Shown: positions 28,023-36,717, counted from the first letter of the stretch. The stretch: DNA of 64,000 bases from Candidatus Poribacteria bacterium (GCA_022822785.1 JAJEAL010000093.1:1-64000); one strand, 5' to 3'. The notes: generated by a model not told the origin, from the sequence alone. Numbers and translations: made by a program.

Positions 28023-29675
28023 CTAATCTGCGGTGACAAAATCTTCTGCGAGAATAGTTTCTATGTTACGCTCGGCCAAAGCCGCAATCGTCAACGACGG
28101 ATTGGCGGTGGCACATGAACCGGGCAACGCAGAACCGTCCATTACATACATTTTGGGATAGCCGTGAACCCGCCCGTTCAAATCACACGCTTTGTCCATT
28201 ACCATCCCACCCAACGGGTGATACGTAAAATCTTTTAGCACATCAGGCAATTGAAAAGGCAGTCCTGCGGGTGGACCAAGGAGACCGCCGTTGGCTGCGT
28301 TCATACGCTTAGCAAAATCCATTGCCGCTCTTACCGCTTGATCGCTGCCTGAGACAGGCCACATCAACTCCGTTTTGTTGGTAGCTGAATTATACGAAAA
28401 TTGCCCGCGCTCGGTGTCTAAAGAGAGCAAAAGGTGTAACAGACACCCGCATTCCTGCCCGAGGGGAAAGAAGACTGATTCAATGCTCGATGGACTTGCA
28501 GCATTATTGTAATCTGAAATCATTTTGATTATGGGACCGCCCTGCATCTTCCCAGTTAATTCGTTCACGGAACGCATGAACATGGAACTTCCATTCGTTC
28601 CCCACCCCTGTCCAACTTCTGCATTGAGATTCGGCAAATCTCCTAACTCGTGAGCTTTAACCAACAACTCCGTTGTGCCCACAGAACCTGCGGCTAAAAA
28701 CAGATAGGTCGTGGTGATTTCCTTCGTTTGCAGAACCCTACCTGTCTCGTCTATTTCTTCAACCGTTACCCTATAGTTCTCACTGCTTTTTTGAGCGATG
28801 TCAATCACACGGCGCAAGGGATGGATAGTCACATAACCTGTGGCTTCAGCCATCGGCAGATAATTTTGATCCAGACTGTTTTTGCTACCGCCATTATTGC
28901 CATAATACGCCTCTCCGATGATGGTAGAGGGTCTTACAGTGCCAGCAATTTCGGATCGGATAACATCCCAGTCGGTCGCTTGTCCCACAGATTGGACTTC
29001 TAATCCGGCGTTAGCCCCATGCTCAGCAAAGACACGGGCGTAATCGTAGTATGGCTGTGCCTCAATGTCCGCCGGCACCGTTGTAATACGGAGTATATGT
29101 CGAACCCGATCATAGTAAGGTTCTAACTCCTGATAGGAGAGACCACGAGGGAAAATCTCATAGAAAAGGTCTTCGGGCGGTTGCACGGTGATGCCGCCGT
29201 ATACAATCGATCCTCCTCCTACTGCTGTCCCCCGATATACCTGCATATTTTCATAATCAATGCGATCTAACACGCCGGTGTGTCTGCTGATCGGTAATGA
29301 GGGACCGAACGGCAAAATGGTTCGTGTTCGCAACCACGTCGAGCGTCCATCTGGTGGAAAAGAGGGGCTAAATGTATTCGGTGTAATCGGCCACCGTTTG
29401 CCTTGTTCAAGGACCATCGTGCGAATCCCGGCTTGACCCAATCTCAAGGCTGTTACCGCACCGCCAAACCCACTGCCAATAATGAGAGCAGGGACATCGT
29501 GGGCAGTCTCTGTAGGCGTACGAACCGGCGAAACTATATCTGCAACATCACAACCTAAAAGCCCTAAACCGCTGAGAGCTAATCCCGCGGTGGAAAATCG
29601 TTCTATAAATTGTCTTCGCGTGAGTTTGGAATCGTGCTCTGGGTGATAAATCCTATCTGTTATTTTTCTATTCAA
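28023..29675 (-). CDS. GMC/cholesterol-oxidase-like FAD-dependent oxidoreductase with Tat-like signal
   Basis: A predicted exported flavoprotein of 550 residues that oxidises an alcohol or sterol. The N terminus has TRRQFIERFSTAGLALSGLG, with a twin-arginine motif and hydrophobic stretch followed by LGC, which may also be a lipobox. The FAD-binding Rossmann motif is ALIIGSGFGGAVTAL, and the C-terminal HPLGGMVMDKACDLNGRV and DGSALPGSCATANPS match cholesterol oxidase-type GMC enzymes. The start is TTG at 29675 with AAGG seven bases upstream. Substrate is unknown; sterols are plausible for a host-associated bacterium. Confidence 0.88.
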   Translation of the reverse strand: MNRKITDRIYHPEHDSKLTRRQFIERFSTAGLALSGLGLLGCDVADIVSPVRTPTETAHDVPALIIGSGFGGAVTALRLGQAGIRTMVLEQGKRWPITPNTFSPSFPPDGRSTWLRTRTILPFGPSLPISRHTGVLDRIDYENMQVYRGTAVGGGSIVYGGITVQPPEDLFYEIFPRGLSYQELEPYYDRVRHILRITTVPADIEAQPYYDYARVFAEHGANAGLEVQSVGQATDWDVIRSEIAGTVRPSTIIGEAYYGNNGGSKNSLDQNYLPMAEATGYVTIHPLRRVIDIAQKSSENYRVTVEEIDETGRVLQTKEITTTYLFLAAGSVGTTELLVKAHELGDLPNLNAEVGQGWGTNGSSMFMRSVNELTGKMQGGPIIKMISDYNNAASPSSIESVFFPLGQECGCLLHLLLSLDTERGQFSYNSATNKTELMWPVSGSDQAVRAAMDFAKRMNAANGGLLGPPAGLPFQLPDVLKDFTYHPLGGMVMDKACDLNGRVHGYPKMYVMDGSALPGSCATANPSLTIAALAERNIETILAEDFVTAD

Positions 29676-30535
29676 GTTGCTACCTTGGTAGCACTGCAGT
29701 TAAGTGTGGTAAGTATCAAATGTCTGAAATTATGGGCGAAATCCGAGGCACACCCAAAAACGTCATACATCGGTAATACGCCTCGAAACCCTGTGTTCAT
29801 TGAGGATTTCTCTGATGTATGCCTTGTTACTGTATGAACGATTTTGCAAACCTGAGTACCGATTTCACTACTCCACACTTTAGTGCAGACCTACTCCTTA
29901 TTGCTATTGGTTGACCTAAAAAAAGGGGCTGCATGGTCGGATTATCCCGAATCGTGCAGCCCCTTTTATTTAGATCGAAACTAACAGCGTAAAGGGTTAT
30001 ACTATAGAAGATTGTTAGATTCCAGTCTAACAATCAGGAAGCGATTCGAGCTTGCCTCTCGTTTTGCTTCAGTGGGCTTCGAGCCGACAACTCGGAGCCC
30101 ACACAATCACCCATCTTATACTATGTCCAAAAGGCTGTCAATACTTTTTTTGCTTGTTTTTTTTGGGTTCTAGAGTGATTTTTCTATTTCAGTAGGATGA
30201 GTTTGGAGGCTGGTGTGGTAAACTTGAGGGTCTGGATCATTTGTCTTGACGATTAGGTGGGTGTGTGCTGTCATTCAATCAAAGAAAATGCCGGTATGAT
30301 TATGGAGCTCATACCGGCAAGGTTATATTGACTTAATCAGAGTCAATTTACTTACATAATATCGAGCAACGCTCTGGATTGTGGAGCGCACTTTTTTTGG
30401 TTTGGTTGGTTTCGCCGATTGACTTTGGACTATGAACGCTCTGCTGAGACGGCTGAGGCGATGGTGTACATTGCTTCCATTTACTTGATGCGAAACCGTA
30501 TCAAATGAATTTTCAAACAGACTCTAAGTAAGAAC
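29676..30535. other. 860-base intergenic region with four hairpins
   Basis: No convincing gene is seen. Hairpins lie at 29925-29963, 30010-30035 (GATTGTTAGA with TCTAACAATC), 30072-30102 (GTGGGCTTCGAG with CTCGGAGCCCAC) and 30290-30318 (GCCGGTATGA with TCATACCGGC). This is an unusually long gap for the window and may hold a small RNA or the promoter of the GMC gene. Confidence 0.55.
29925..29970 (+). terminator. Strong intrinsic terminator-like hairpin
   Basis: GGGGCTGCA pairs with TGCAGCCCC at 29955-29963, with an inner TCGG/CCGA stem, followed by TTTTATTT. On the other strand the stem is followed by seven T's, so it could work in both directions. Confidence 0.7.
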
Positions 30536-31882
30536 CTAGAATGCCCCGGAATGTTTGGCTTCTTTGGCTTTCTCCTCATCTACAAAGGCGAGCAGAATCA
30601 GACCTACAATAAAGAAGACCATCAGCGAAATGATGGCTAATCGTGGTGTTCCGGTAACTTGCCGTATAATGGCAAACACCAAGGGGCCCCAAATTGCTGA
30701 GAACTTGCTGAAGACAGAATAAAATCCGTAAAACTCCGCGGAGGCTTCTTTCGGAATCATCGCCCCATAAAAAGAACGACTGAGCGCCTGCGACCCGCCG
30801 AGCACGATTCCTACAACGACACCCAAGATGAAAAACTCCGTAACGGTATGCAGGAAATAAGCATAGGTGACAACCCCGCTCCAGAGGAGTAACGATAGCA
30901 TCAAAGCCCGTTTCGCACCGATCTTCTCGGCAACCCGACCGAATAGTAAGGCACCGCCTGCGGCGATAATCTGAATCATCAGCAACGTGACCATCAAGAC
31001 CGTTGCGGAAAATTTCAGTTCTTCAGTCCCATAAATCGTTGCCATGCTGATGACTGTCTGAACGCCATCGTTATAGATCATGAAAGCGATTAAAAATAGC
31101 AGTAGGTGCTTGAAGCGTTTAACCTTTCTAATCGTAGCAAGGGTTCGCGTAATTCCGATGGCGGCATAAGCGATTATCTTCGGTTGCGATTGGTATTTTT
31201 CTGGCATTGTCTCTATCGCCTCCGCCTCTTTCAGGTTCTTGAGCGTAAAGAGTGTAAAACCTGCCCACCATAAGCCTGCCATTCCCAGTCCAATACGGGC
31301 TGCGAGTCCTTGATCAATCCCAAGCTGCTCGTGACCTGCGACCAGCCCTAACGTAATGGCAAATTGCAACCCACCGCCGATATATCCATAGGAAAATCCT
31401 TTGCTGGATACCCAGTCTATTTTATCTTCGGCTGCAATTTGAGGCAGAAACGCATCATAGAAGACATTCGCTCCTACAAATCCAATCTGTGCGACCAGAA
31501 ATAGGGTGGCGGTTCGCCACACATCTCCGGATTGAGAGAAGTAGAGAAGCGTTGCGCTGATGCTGCCCATATAAGCAAGCGTGATCAGGAACTTTTTCTT
31601 CGATGCAGAGAAGTCTGATATGGCACCGAGGACGGGAGCAAAGAGAAAGACAAACATCGCGGAAGCACTGACCAGATATCCCCAAAGGGCATCTGCGCTA
31701 ACGATGGTGCTCCCGATTTGGACACCGCCTTCGCCCACAATAGCGGTGGCGAAATAGATAGGCAAAACGCCTGCAACCACCGTGGTTACATAGGCAGAGT
31801 TTGCCCAATCGTACATACACCAACCGAAAATCTGGGGACCGCCTGAAACATTGTGCTGATTTTGCTGCTCTATCTGTGTCAT
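30536..31882 (-). CDS. MFS transporter, UMF1/Atg22-like family
   Basis: A 448-residue inner-membrane transporter with about twelve hydrophobic segments. The opening FGWCMYDWANSAYVTTVVAG is the family signature of UMF1/Atg22-type permeases, which in yeast export amino acids from the vacuole; bacterial substrates are mostly unknown. The cytoplasmic loop KNLKEAEAIETMPEKYQ lies mid-protein. AAGGA precedes the ATG at 31882. It follows the upstream membrane protein gene by 13 bases, so the two form an operon. Confidence 0.9.
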   Translation of the reverse strand: MTQIEQQNQHNVSGGPQIFGWCMYDWANSAYVTTVVAGVLPIYFATAIVGEGGVQIGSTIVSADALWGYLVSASAMFVFLFAPVLGAISDFSASKKKFLITLAYMGSISATLLYFSQSGDVWRTATLFLVAQIGFVGANVFYDAFLPQIAAEDKIDWVSSKGFSYGYIGGGLQFAITLGLVAGHEQLGIDQGLAARIGLGMAGLWWAGFTLFTLKNLKEAEAIETMPEKYQSQPKIIAYAAIGITRTLATIRKVKRFKHLLLFLIAFMIYNDGVQTVISMATIYGTEELKFSATVLMVTLLMIQIIAAGGALLFGRVAEKIGAKRALMLSLLLWSGVVTYAYFLHTVTEFFILGVVVGIVLGGSQALSRSFYGAMIPKEASAEFYGFYSVFSKFSAIWGPLVFAIIRQVTGTPRLAIISLMVFFIVGLILLAFVDEEKAKEAKHSGAF

Positions 31883-31895
31883 CCGTTAGTTCCTT

Positions 31896-32618
31896 CTAAG
31901 GTGACTGTTTTGGAGAAAGGGATTTCAGCCAATCGCCAATTAAGAAAGGGGAGTAGACCACAAAGAAAAGAACGAGAGCCACGCCATCTAAAATGGGGAT
32001 ATACCAGGGCCAGGGCGCGAAGAAAAAGGGAGATTTCGTATGCGGTGGATCGCAAATGAACATGTAGTTAGATTTCAGCAGCAGATTGACGCCCACCATA
32101 ACCACCATATAAAAATTGGCAAGTAGGAATGAACGCAATAAGCTTTTGAATGTGGGCCGCATTCTCAACCCCCACGTCGCAAATAGCACGCTGACAACAA
32201 TGCCACCGTGTACAATAAAATATTGAAAGAAACGGTAGTGCGGAAAACCGACCTCCAGTTGAGGCGTGAGAACAGCGTTTAATGTGCCAACGAGTCCCCA
32301 GAAATAACCGATTTCATAGAGAATCTGGTTCCGACACAACAGGGCTAACACTATGACAAAAAGCGCAACCCCGCAGATGTGGAGGGGCAGGTGCCTCTGC
32401 AAGAATACGCTGAACGATTGCACTGTTGCCATGCGGTAAACCCAATTCCCAACTTCATTGACGATTAATATCGCGCCCAAAAGGTAGCAAACCCCATTCG
32501 TCACGACCGATGAGTCTGCTTTTCTCACCAGTACCGATAGCGCAATGGGCAGCGTAACTGTTAGGACTAGCACGACAATATGAGGAATGCCAAGAAATTG
32601 AAATTCAGAGGTCGGCAC
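31896..32618 (-). CDS. TIGR02206/YwaF-like integral membrane protein
   Basis: About 240 residues with six or seven hydrophobic segments. LPLHICGVALFVIVLALL and FFQYFIVHGGIVVSVLF fit the YwaF/TMEM164-type family, whose conserved histidines in LPLHIC and HGG are present. Its role is not established; eukaryotic TMEM164 is an acyltransferase. The frame opens with an ATG at 32654 lacking a ribosome site; a GTG at 32618 preceded by GGGAG is preferred, though spacing is long. It is followed at once by the MFS gene. Confidence 0.75.
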   Translation of the reverse strand: MPTSEFQFLGIPHIVVLVLTVTLPIALSVLVRKADSSVVTNGVCYLLGAILIVNEVGNWVYRMATVQSFSVFLQRHLPLHICGVALFVIVLALLCRNQILYEIGYFWGLVGTLNAVLTPQLEVGFPHYRFFQYFIVHGGIVVSVLFATWGLRMRPTFKSLLRSFLLANFYMVVMVGVNLLLKSNYMFICDPPHTKSPFFFAPWPWYIPILDGVALVLFFVVYSPFLIGDWLKSLSPKQSP

Positions 32619-32682
32619 GGCTGCTTCATCTCCCGTAGGACTTACGCATTTCAATGCGGGGTACGATGAAGATTATGGTAGA

Positions 32683-32738
32683 TTTTAGAATTACTTAGAC
32701 ACTCCAAACCGGTGCGGTTGGAAACCACACCTACCGGT
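32683..32738. repeat. Dispersed palindromic repeat, copy ending at the purD stop
   Basis: TTTTAGAATTACTTAGACAC then CCGGTGCGGTTGGAAACC and ACACCTACCGG. It runs to the purD stop codon at 32739-32741, so it forms the purD 3' end and could act as its terminator. Confidence 0.65.
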
Positions 32739-34019
32739 TTATGAAGCACGGTCTAATGCCCGGTATCCGATGTCAGTCCGAAAGTGGGCTTGATCGAAGT
32801 GGATTTCCTCCACCCCGCGGTACGCTTGCACTATCGCCGATTTGATGTCATGGGCGAGTGCAGTAACGCCGAGGACCCTACCGCCTCCCGTAGCGATGTT
32901 TCCGTTCTGCATCTGCGTCCCTGCATGAAAAACCGTCACGTCCTCCAGCGCATTAGCGCGGTCTAGCCCGGCAATCACTCTGCCTGTTTCGTAAGCGTCC
33001 GGGTATCCGCCTGACGCCATTACCACACACGTCGCCGCTTCGGATTTCCATTTGCATTCGACCTTGTCCAACGTTCCATCAATACATGCCTCCAGCATCG
33101 GCACAATATCGCTTTCCATGCGGGTTAGCAGCACCTGTGCTTCGGGGTCGCCAAGCCGGCAGTTAAACTCGATTACTTTGGGACCTGCTTCGGTAATCAT
33201 TAGACCCACATACAAAATACCCTTGAAAGTGCGTCCCTCCGACGCCATCCCGCTGATAGCTGGTCGCACAATCGTATCCATAACCTGCTCGCTGAGTTCA
33301 GGCGTCATGACCGGCGCGGGTGAATACGCGCCCATGCCCCCGGTGTTTTTGCCCTTGTCACCATCTAAGGACATTTTGTGATCTTGAGAGCTTACAAAGG
33401 GGAGACAGGACACGCCATCCGTTAAGACTGTAAAACTCGCCTCTTCGCCGAATAACGCTTCCTCAATTACTACTTTATCCCCGGCACTTCCGAAGTTCCG
33501 ATCAACCATGATTTCCTGCACTGCTTTAACGGCGGCATCAAGCGTTAGTCCCGGAATAACGCCTTTCCCCGCAGCCAATCCATCCGCTTTGATAAAGACC
33601 GGTGCGTTTATTTTTTCAAGATAAGCGATTGCTGCGTCCGCGTCCTCGAACGTGCGATGTGCGGCGGTGGGGATACCATTTTGTGCCATTAACTGTTTTG
33701 CAAAATCTTTGCTCGCTTCAAGAATCGCAGCTTTCCGGTCCGGTCCAAAGGCTCGGAGCCCTCGCGCTTGGAAGACATCAACGATGCCCCGTGCCAGTGG
33801 GTCTTCGGGACCAACGACGGTCAGGGCTATCTTTTTCGTTTCGGCAAAGTCCGCAAGCTCTGAAAAGTTGTCCTCAAGGGAAATTGACCGACATTCGGCA
33901 ATTTGGGCGATACCGGGATTGCCCGGCACACAGTACACCTTTTCAACAAGCGGACTTTGTACAATCTTCCAGACAAACGTGTGCTCTCTAGCACCACTCC
34001 CAACAACTAAAATTCTCAT
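32739..34019 (-). CDS. purD: Phosphoribosylamine-glycine ligase
   Basis: GARS catalyses the second step of purine synthesis, joining glycine to phosphoribosylamine with ATP. Motifs include the start MRILVVGSGAREHTF, VVGPEDPLARGI, the ATP-grasp signature FIKADGLAAGKGV, and FNCRLGDPEAQ near the active site. The length, 426 residues, is normal. The frame has a TTG one codon before; the ATG at 34019 with AAGGAG six bases upstream is used. It is not with other pur genes here. Confidence 0.97.
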   Translation of the reverse strand: MRILVVGSGAREHTFVWKIVQSPLVEKVYCVPGNPGIAQIAECRSISLEDNFSELADFAETKKIALTVVGPEDPLARGIVDVFQARGLRAFGPDRKAAILEASKDFAKQLMAQNGIPTAAHRTFEDADAAIAYLEKINAPVFIKADGLAAGKGVIPGLTLDAAVKAVQEIMVDRNFGSAGDKVVIEEALFGEEASFTVLTDGVSCLPFVSSQDHKMSLDGDKGKNTGGMGAYSPAPVMTPELSEQVMDTIVRPAISGMASEGRTFKGILYVGLMITEAGPKVIEFNCRLGDPEAQVLLTRMESDIVPMLEACIDGTLDKVECKWKSEAATCVVMASGGYPDAYETGRVIAGLDRANALEDVTVFHAGTQMQNGNIATGGGRVLGVTALAHDIKSAIVQAYRGVEEIHFDQAHFRTDIGYRALDRAS

Positions 34020-34055
34020 CAAGTTCTCCTTAATCTGGGTTGGTAGACTCCGTTA

Positions 34056-34099
34056 ATTGTCTGAATCGCGGATTAAGCGGATTAAAGGATTACACGGAT
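34056..34099. repeat. Direct repeat flanking the orphan antitoxin, right of purD
   Basis: Forty-four bases beginning ATTGTCTGAATCGCGGATTA match the segment at 34446-34489 at 42 positions. The two copies flank the gene at 34110-34418. Confidence 0.8.
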
Positions 34100-34109
34100 G
34101 CAAATGCAA

Positions 34110-34418
34110 TCAGTTCTCTCGTGCTTCAATTGAAAATTTAAATCCTAATCCATGCAGTATTTTGCCCATCGTGTTTAGTTGTGGATTACCATTTTCCGAA
34201 AGGGCTTTATAAAGCCCCTCACGGGTTAGGTTGACGCACTCGGCCAATTTAGACATGCCACCTTGCGCTTCTGCGACATCCCTCACCGCAAGTAAAAACG
34301 CTTCTGTATCCTCGTTTTTCTCGTAATCCTCAAGTGCAACAGAAAGATATATTTTTGCGTCTTCTGAATCGCGTAGCTGTTCAATATGATAGTCTTTGAA
34401 GGTTCTATAGTTACTCAT
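34110..34418 (-). CDS. Addiction-module antidote protein (HI1420/HigA-like)
   Basis: A 102-residue helix-turn-helix antitoxin. VAEAQGGMSKLAECVNLTREGLYKALSENGNPQLNTMGKILHGLGF style sequence is characteristic of the HI1420 family, whose toxin partner (HI1419 type) is normally encoded just upstream. Key pieces are AQGGMSKLA and REGLYKALSENGNP. Here no toxin gene is present on either side. The gene lies between two 44-base direct repeats, suggesting it moved as a cassette or that its toxin was deleted. Confidence 0.88.
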   Translation of the reverse strand: MSNYRTFKDYHIEQLRDSEDAKIYLSVALEDYEKNEDTEAFLLAVRDVAEAQGGMSKLAECVNLTREGLYKALSENGNPQLNTMGKILHGLGFKFSIEAREN

Positions 34419-34445
34419 TCAATTTTCCACAATGGCGATTTCCTC

Positions 34446-34489
34446 ATTGTCTGAATCGCTGATTAAGCAGATTAAAGGATTACACGGAT
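34446..34489. repeat. Direct repeat flanking the orphan antitoxin, second copy
   Basis: ATTGTCTGAATCGCTGATTA and the following 24 bases repeat 34056-34099 with two substitutions in 44. Confidence 0.8.
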
Positions 34490-34538
34490 TCAATGGATTG
34501 GACAAGTCGGTTTGGATTCTAAAGTATTAGCGCTGGTA

Positions 34539-35030
34539 TCAATACGTTTCTCCTGCAAGTTGTAACACTTTATCAATCAACGATTGTTTCAGATACATAC
34601 CGTTATCACGCAACGTTTCCAAGAGCGGCTTAATGGCATCAATTAACCCTTTTTTCTTTGCCTCCAGCAAAACCCCAACCGTGCCCTTGACCGGCAATCC
34701 GATCTGTTTGGCCTCCTCTCGTGCCTTCTTTTCGTCAATAATTACGAGATGTGCATTGTGTTCTTTTGCAAGAGCTAAAACTGAGGCTTCGCCCCGATCG
34801 AGCCCACCATAAACTGATGTGCTTTGTGGATTAGTCAGCGACACAGTTCTAATCCACGGTGCACCGTTGAGTGAGGAACGGCGAACGATCGTATCAGTTC
34901 CAAGAAACTCTTCTTGGACCTCTTCTGGTATCCACACATCTGTATAGAGTTCGCGCAACAGGGGAAGGAGATTGAGTATCCAGAGAAAAACGAGCGGACT
35001 ATTATTGATGATCACTGGCTTTGTGGGCAT
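34539..35030 (-). CDS. DUF3368 PIN-like nuclease (toxin partner of UPF0175)
   Basis: A 163-residue PIN-like protein. PVIINNSPLVFL is the strand-1 motif in which DUF3368 has Asn-Ser-Ser instead of the usual Asp; LDRGEASVLALAKEHNAHLV provides the conserved Glu, VIIDEKKAREEAKQIG the later acidic residue, and KGTVGVLLEAKKKGLID the family C-terminal motif. DUF3368 proteins pair with UPF0175 antitoxins in predicted toxin-antitoxin systems. The frame opens at 35159, but ATG at 35030 starts the family homology. It overlaps the upstream gene by 29 bases with no clear ribosome site, implying translational coupling. RNase activity is inferred. Confidence 0.85.
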   Translation of the reverse strand: MPTKPVIINNSPLVFLWILNLLPLLRELYTDVWIPEEVQEEFLGTDTIVRRSSLNGAPWIRTVSLTNPQSTSVYGGLDRGEASVLALAKEHNAHLVIIDEKKAREEAKQIGLPVKGTVGVLLEAKKKGLIDAIKPLLETLRDNGMYLKQSLIDKVLQLAGETY

Positions 35031-36717
35031 TGGCAAAATCCGATGCAAGTTCCTCTGCTGTTTCTCCAACAGGGGAGAGTTCGTGCTGACCCATAAGAAG
35101 GAGAAACTCGGAATATGGCATACCCGCCAGTCGGGCAGCAAGCCCGGTGCTGAGTTCACCGGTTTCGTAACCTTTCAATGCTAATGCGAGACGGGTCTCT
35201 TTTTTAAGTTCAATATGCTCCACTTGGGGATTCAGCATGGCAGCGATATCTTCCGGCAACCGAATTCCTGTTCTTTGCTCAAAATCTGCGACGCTTTTGT
35301 AGATCTGGTGAAACAGCGCGCTGATGTTCACGCGCAGGATTATGGCAACGGTCAAATCTACTTTGGCATTTCCCCACTGTTGCAAATGTAACCATGCCAC
35401 GCCGCAATTACCATAGGCGAGCCCCGCATCTGAATTGAGTTTTATCGCCGCGTTATAGTCTTCAATAGCACGGTGAATATCAATTTTACCGAGGTAGACA
35501 TTACCACGATGGGCATATACTTCAGCAAACTCTGGATTCAACCCTATCGCCATACTATAGTCTTGGATGGCATAAATAATCTCTCCTTTCTCATGATAAG
35601 CCACCCCACGATGGGTATATGCTTTAGCAAGATCAGGATGCAGTTGTATTGCTTTGGTATAGTCTGCAATGGCGCGGTCATAATCGCCTTTTTCCCCGTA
35701 AGCCACTCCGCGATTCAAATAGGCGTCGACATAATTGGGATTCAGTTCTATCGCTCTAGTATAGTCTGCAATGGCACGGTCATAATCGCCTTTTGTCCCG
35801 TAAGCCATTCCGCGATTCAAATAGCCGTCAGCATAATCAGGTTTGAACTCTATTGCTCTGTTATAGTCGTCAACAACCTGTTCCAATTTGCCTGCTTTAA
35901 GATAAGCAGCACCGCGATTGATGTATGCCTCAGCAAAGTCCGGTTTGAGTTGTATTGCTTTGGTATAGTCTGCAATGGCGCGGTCATAATCGCCTTTTTC
36001 CCCGTAAGCCACTCCGCGATTCAAATAGGCGTTGACATAATTGGGATTCAGTTCTATCGCTCTAGTATAGTCTGCAATGGCACGGTCAAAACTATTCTTG
36101 CTCCCATAAGCGGACCCTCGATTATTATAAGTATAGGTATTATTCGGATTGAGTTTGATCGCATCTGCGTAAATTTCTATTGCCCTGTCTACTTGCCCAA
36201 GCATCATTAAAACGTTACCTTGTTGGAATGCCAATTCAGCGTGTTGCTCTTTTTTGGATCTCCCAGACGAGGTCTCCGCTTGAGACTGTATTTTGTCAAT
36301 GGCTTTTTGAATGTTTTCTACCACATTTTGCCAACCTCTGCTATCAGGGAACCATTCGTTAATAGGCTTACCTTCGACAGGCAGAACTTGGATGTCGCTG
36401 AGTTGATGATTTAGCCAATCGCAACGCTCAAGGATGATGGGGATGACTCTTATCTTTGCGCTCAACGCTTCAGCCAATTCTCTGTTACAGTTTTCAGACG
36501 CAAGACTTGCAGCGGAAACGAGGTAGAACAGAATGTCCGAAGTGACAAGGTTATTGGAAATTTTCTTATACCACTTGTCGCCTAGGCGGATTTCGTTATC
36601 GTCCCAAAATTTTATCTCGCCTTTCCTCTCCATTACACCAAGGTACGCGATCAATTTGTTCTTTGCTGCCTTATCTTTATGTGCATAGGTAATGAATATC
36701 TTTAAGGGCTTATTCAT
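35002..36717 (-). CDS. TIR domain-TPR-UPF0175 fusion protein
   Basis: A 571-residue protein in three parts. Residues 5 to about 140 are a TIR domain (KIFITYAHKDKAAKNKLIAY, FWDDNEIRLGDKW, ILFYLVSAASLASENCNREL, VIPIILERCDW); Glu80 sits where NAD-cleaving TIRs have the catalytic Glu. Residues about 160-470 are nine tetratricopeptide repeats with the consensus NRGVAYGEKGDYDRAIADYT. A short DFEQRTGIRLPEDIAAML linker follows. The last 70 residues (RLALALKGYETGELSTGLAA, RLAGMPYSEFLLLMGQHEL) look like a UPF0175 antitoxin domain. GAGG lies close before the ATG at 36717. The downstream DUF3368 gene overlaps it. A sensor-gated toxin module is inferred. Confidence 0.85.
   Translation of the reverse strand: MNKPLKIFITYAHKDKAAKNKLIAYLGVMERKGEIKFWDDNEIRLGDKWYKKISNNLVTSDILFYLVSAASLASENCNRELAEALSAKIRVIPIILERCDWLNHQLSDIQVLPVEGKPINEWFPDSRGWQNVVENIQKAIDKIQSQAETSSGRSKKEQHAELAFQQGNVLMMLGQVDRAIEIYADAIKLNPNNTYTYNNRGSAYGSKNSFDRAIADYTRAIELNPNYVNAYLNRGVAYGEKGDYDRAIADYTKAIQLKPDFAEAYINRGAAYLKAGKLEQVVDDYNRAIEFKPDYADGYLNRGMAYGTKGDYDRAIADYTRAIELNPNYVDAYLNRGVAYGEKGDYDRAIADYTKAIQLHPDLAKAYTHRGVAYHEKGEIIYAIQDYSMAIGLNPEFAEVYAHRGNVYLGKIDIHRAIEDYNAAIKLNSDAGLAYGNCGVAWLHLQQWGNAKVDLTVAIILRVNISALFHQIYKSVADFEQRTGIRLPEDIAAMLNPQVEHIELKKETRLALALKGYETGELSTGLAARLAGMPYSEFLLLMGQHELSPVGETAEELASDFANAHKASDHQ
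35643..35782. repeat. TPR-coding block, copy 1
   Basis: One hundred and forty bases are repeated at 35949-36088, exactly 306 bases (three TPR units) away, with a single substitution (GCGTCGAC against GCGTTGAC). This marks a recent in-frame duplication inside the TIR-TPR gene. Confidence 0.9.
35949..36088. repeat. TPR-coding block, copy 2
   Basis: Partner of 35643-35782. The near identity ends abruptly on the right at CGGTCA, beyond which the two units diverge. Confidence 0.9.

Noticed and set aside
29925-29963. Start of a tmRNA or other known structural RNA (GGGGCTGCA segment)
   Set aside because: The stem closes after 39 bases, and no tag-coding or tRNA-like part was found; a terminator explains it.
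34539-35159. A longer start for the DUF3368 gene at 35159
   Set aside because: The first 43 residues lie entirely within the coding region of the TIR-TPR-UPF0175 gene in another frame and do not resemble the family; the ATG at 35030 starts the conserved PVIINNSPL motif.
35643-36088. The tandem near-identical DNA blocks as a CRISPR array
   Set aside because: The blocks are coding TPR units in one frame with no spacers; the period is 102 bases.
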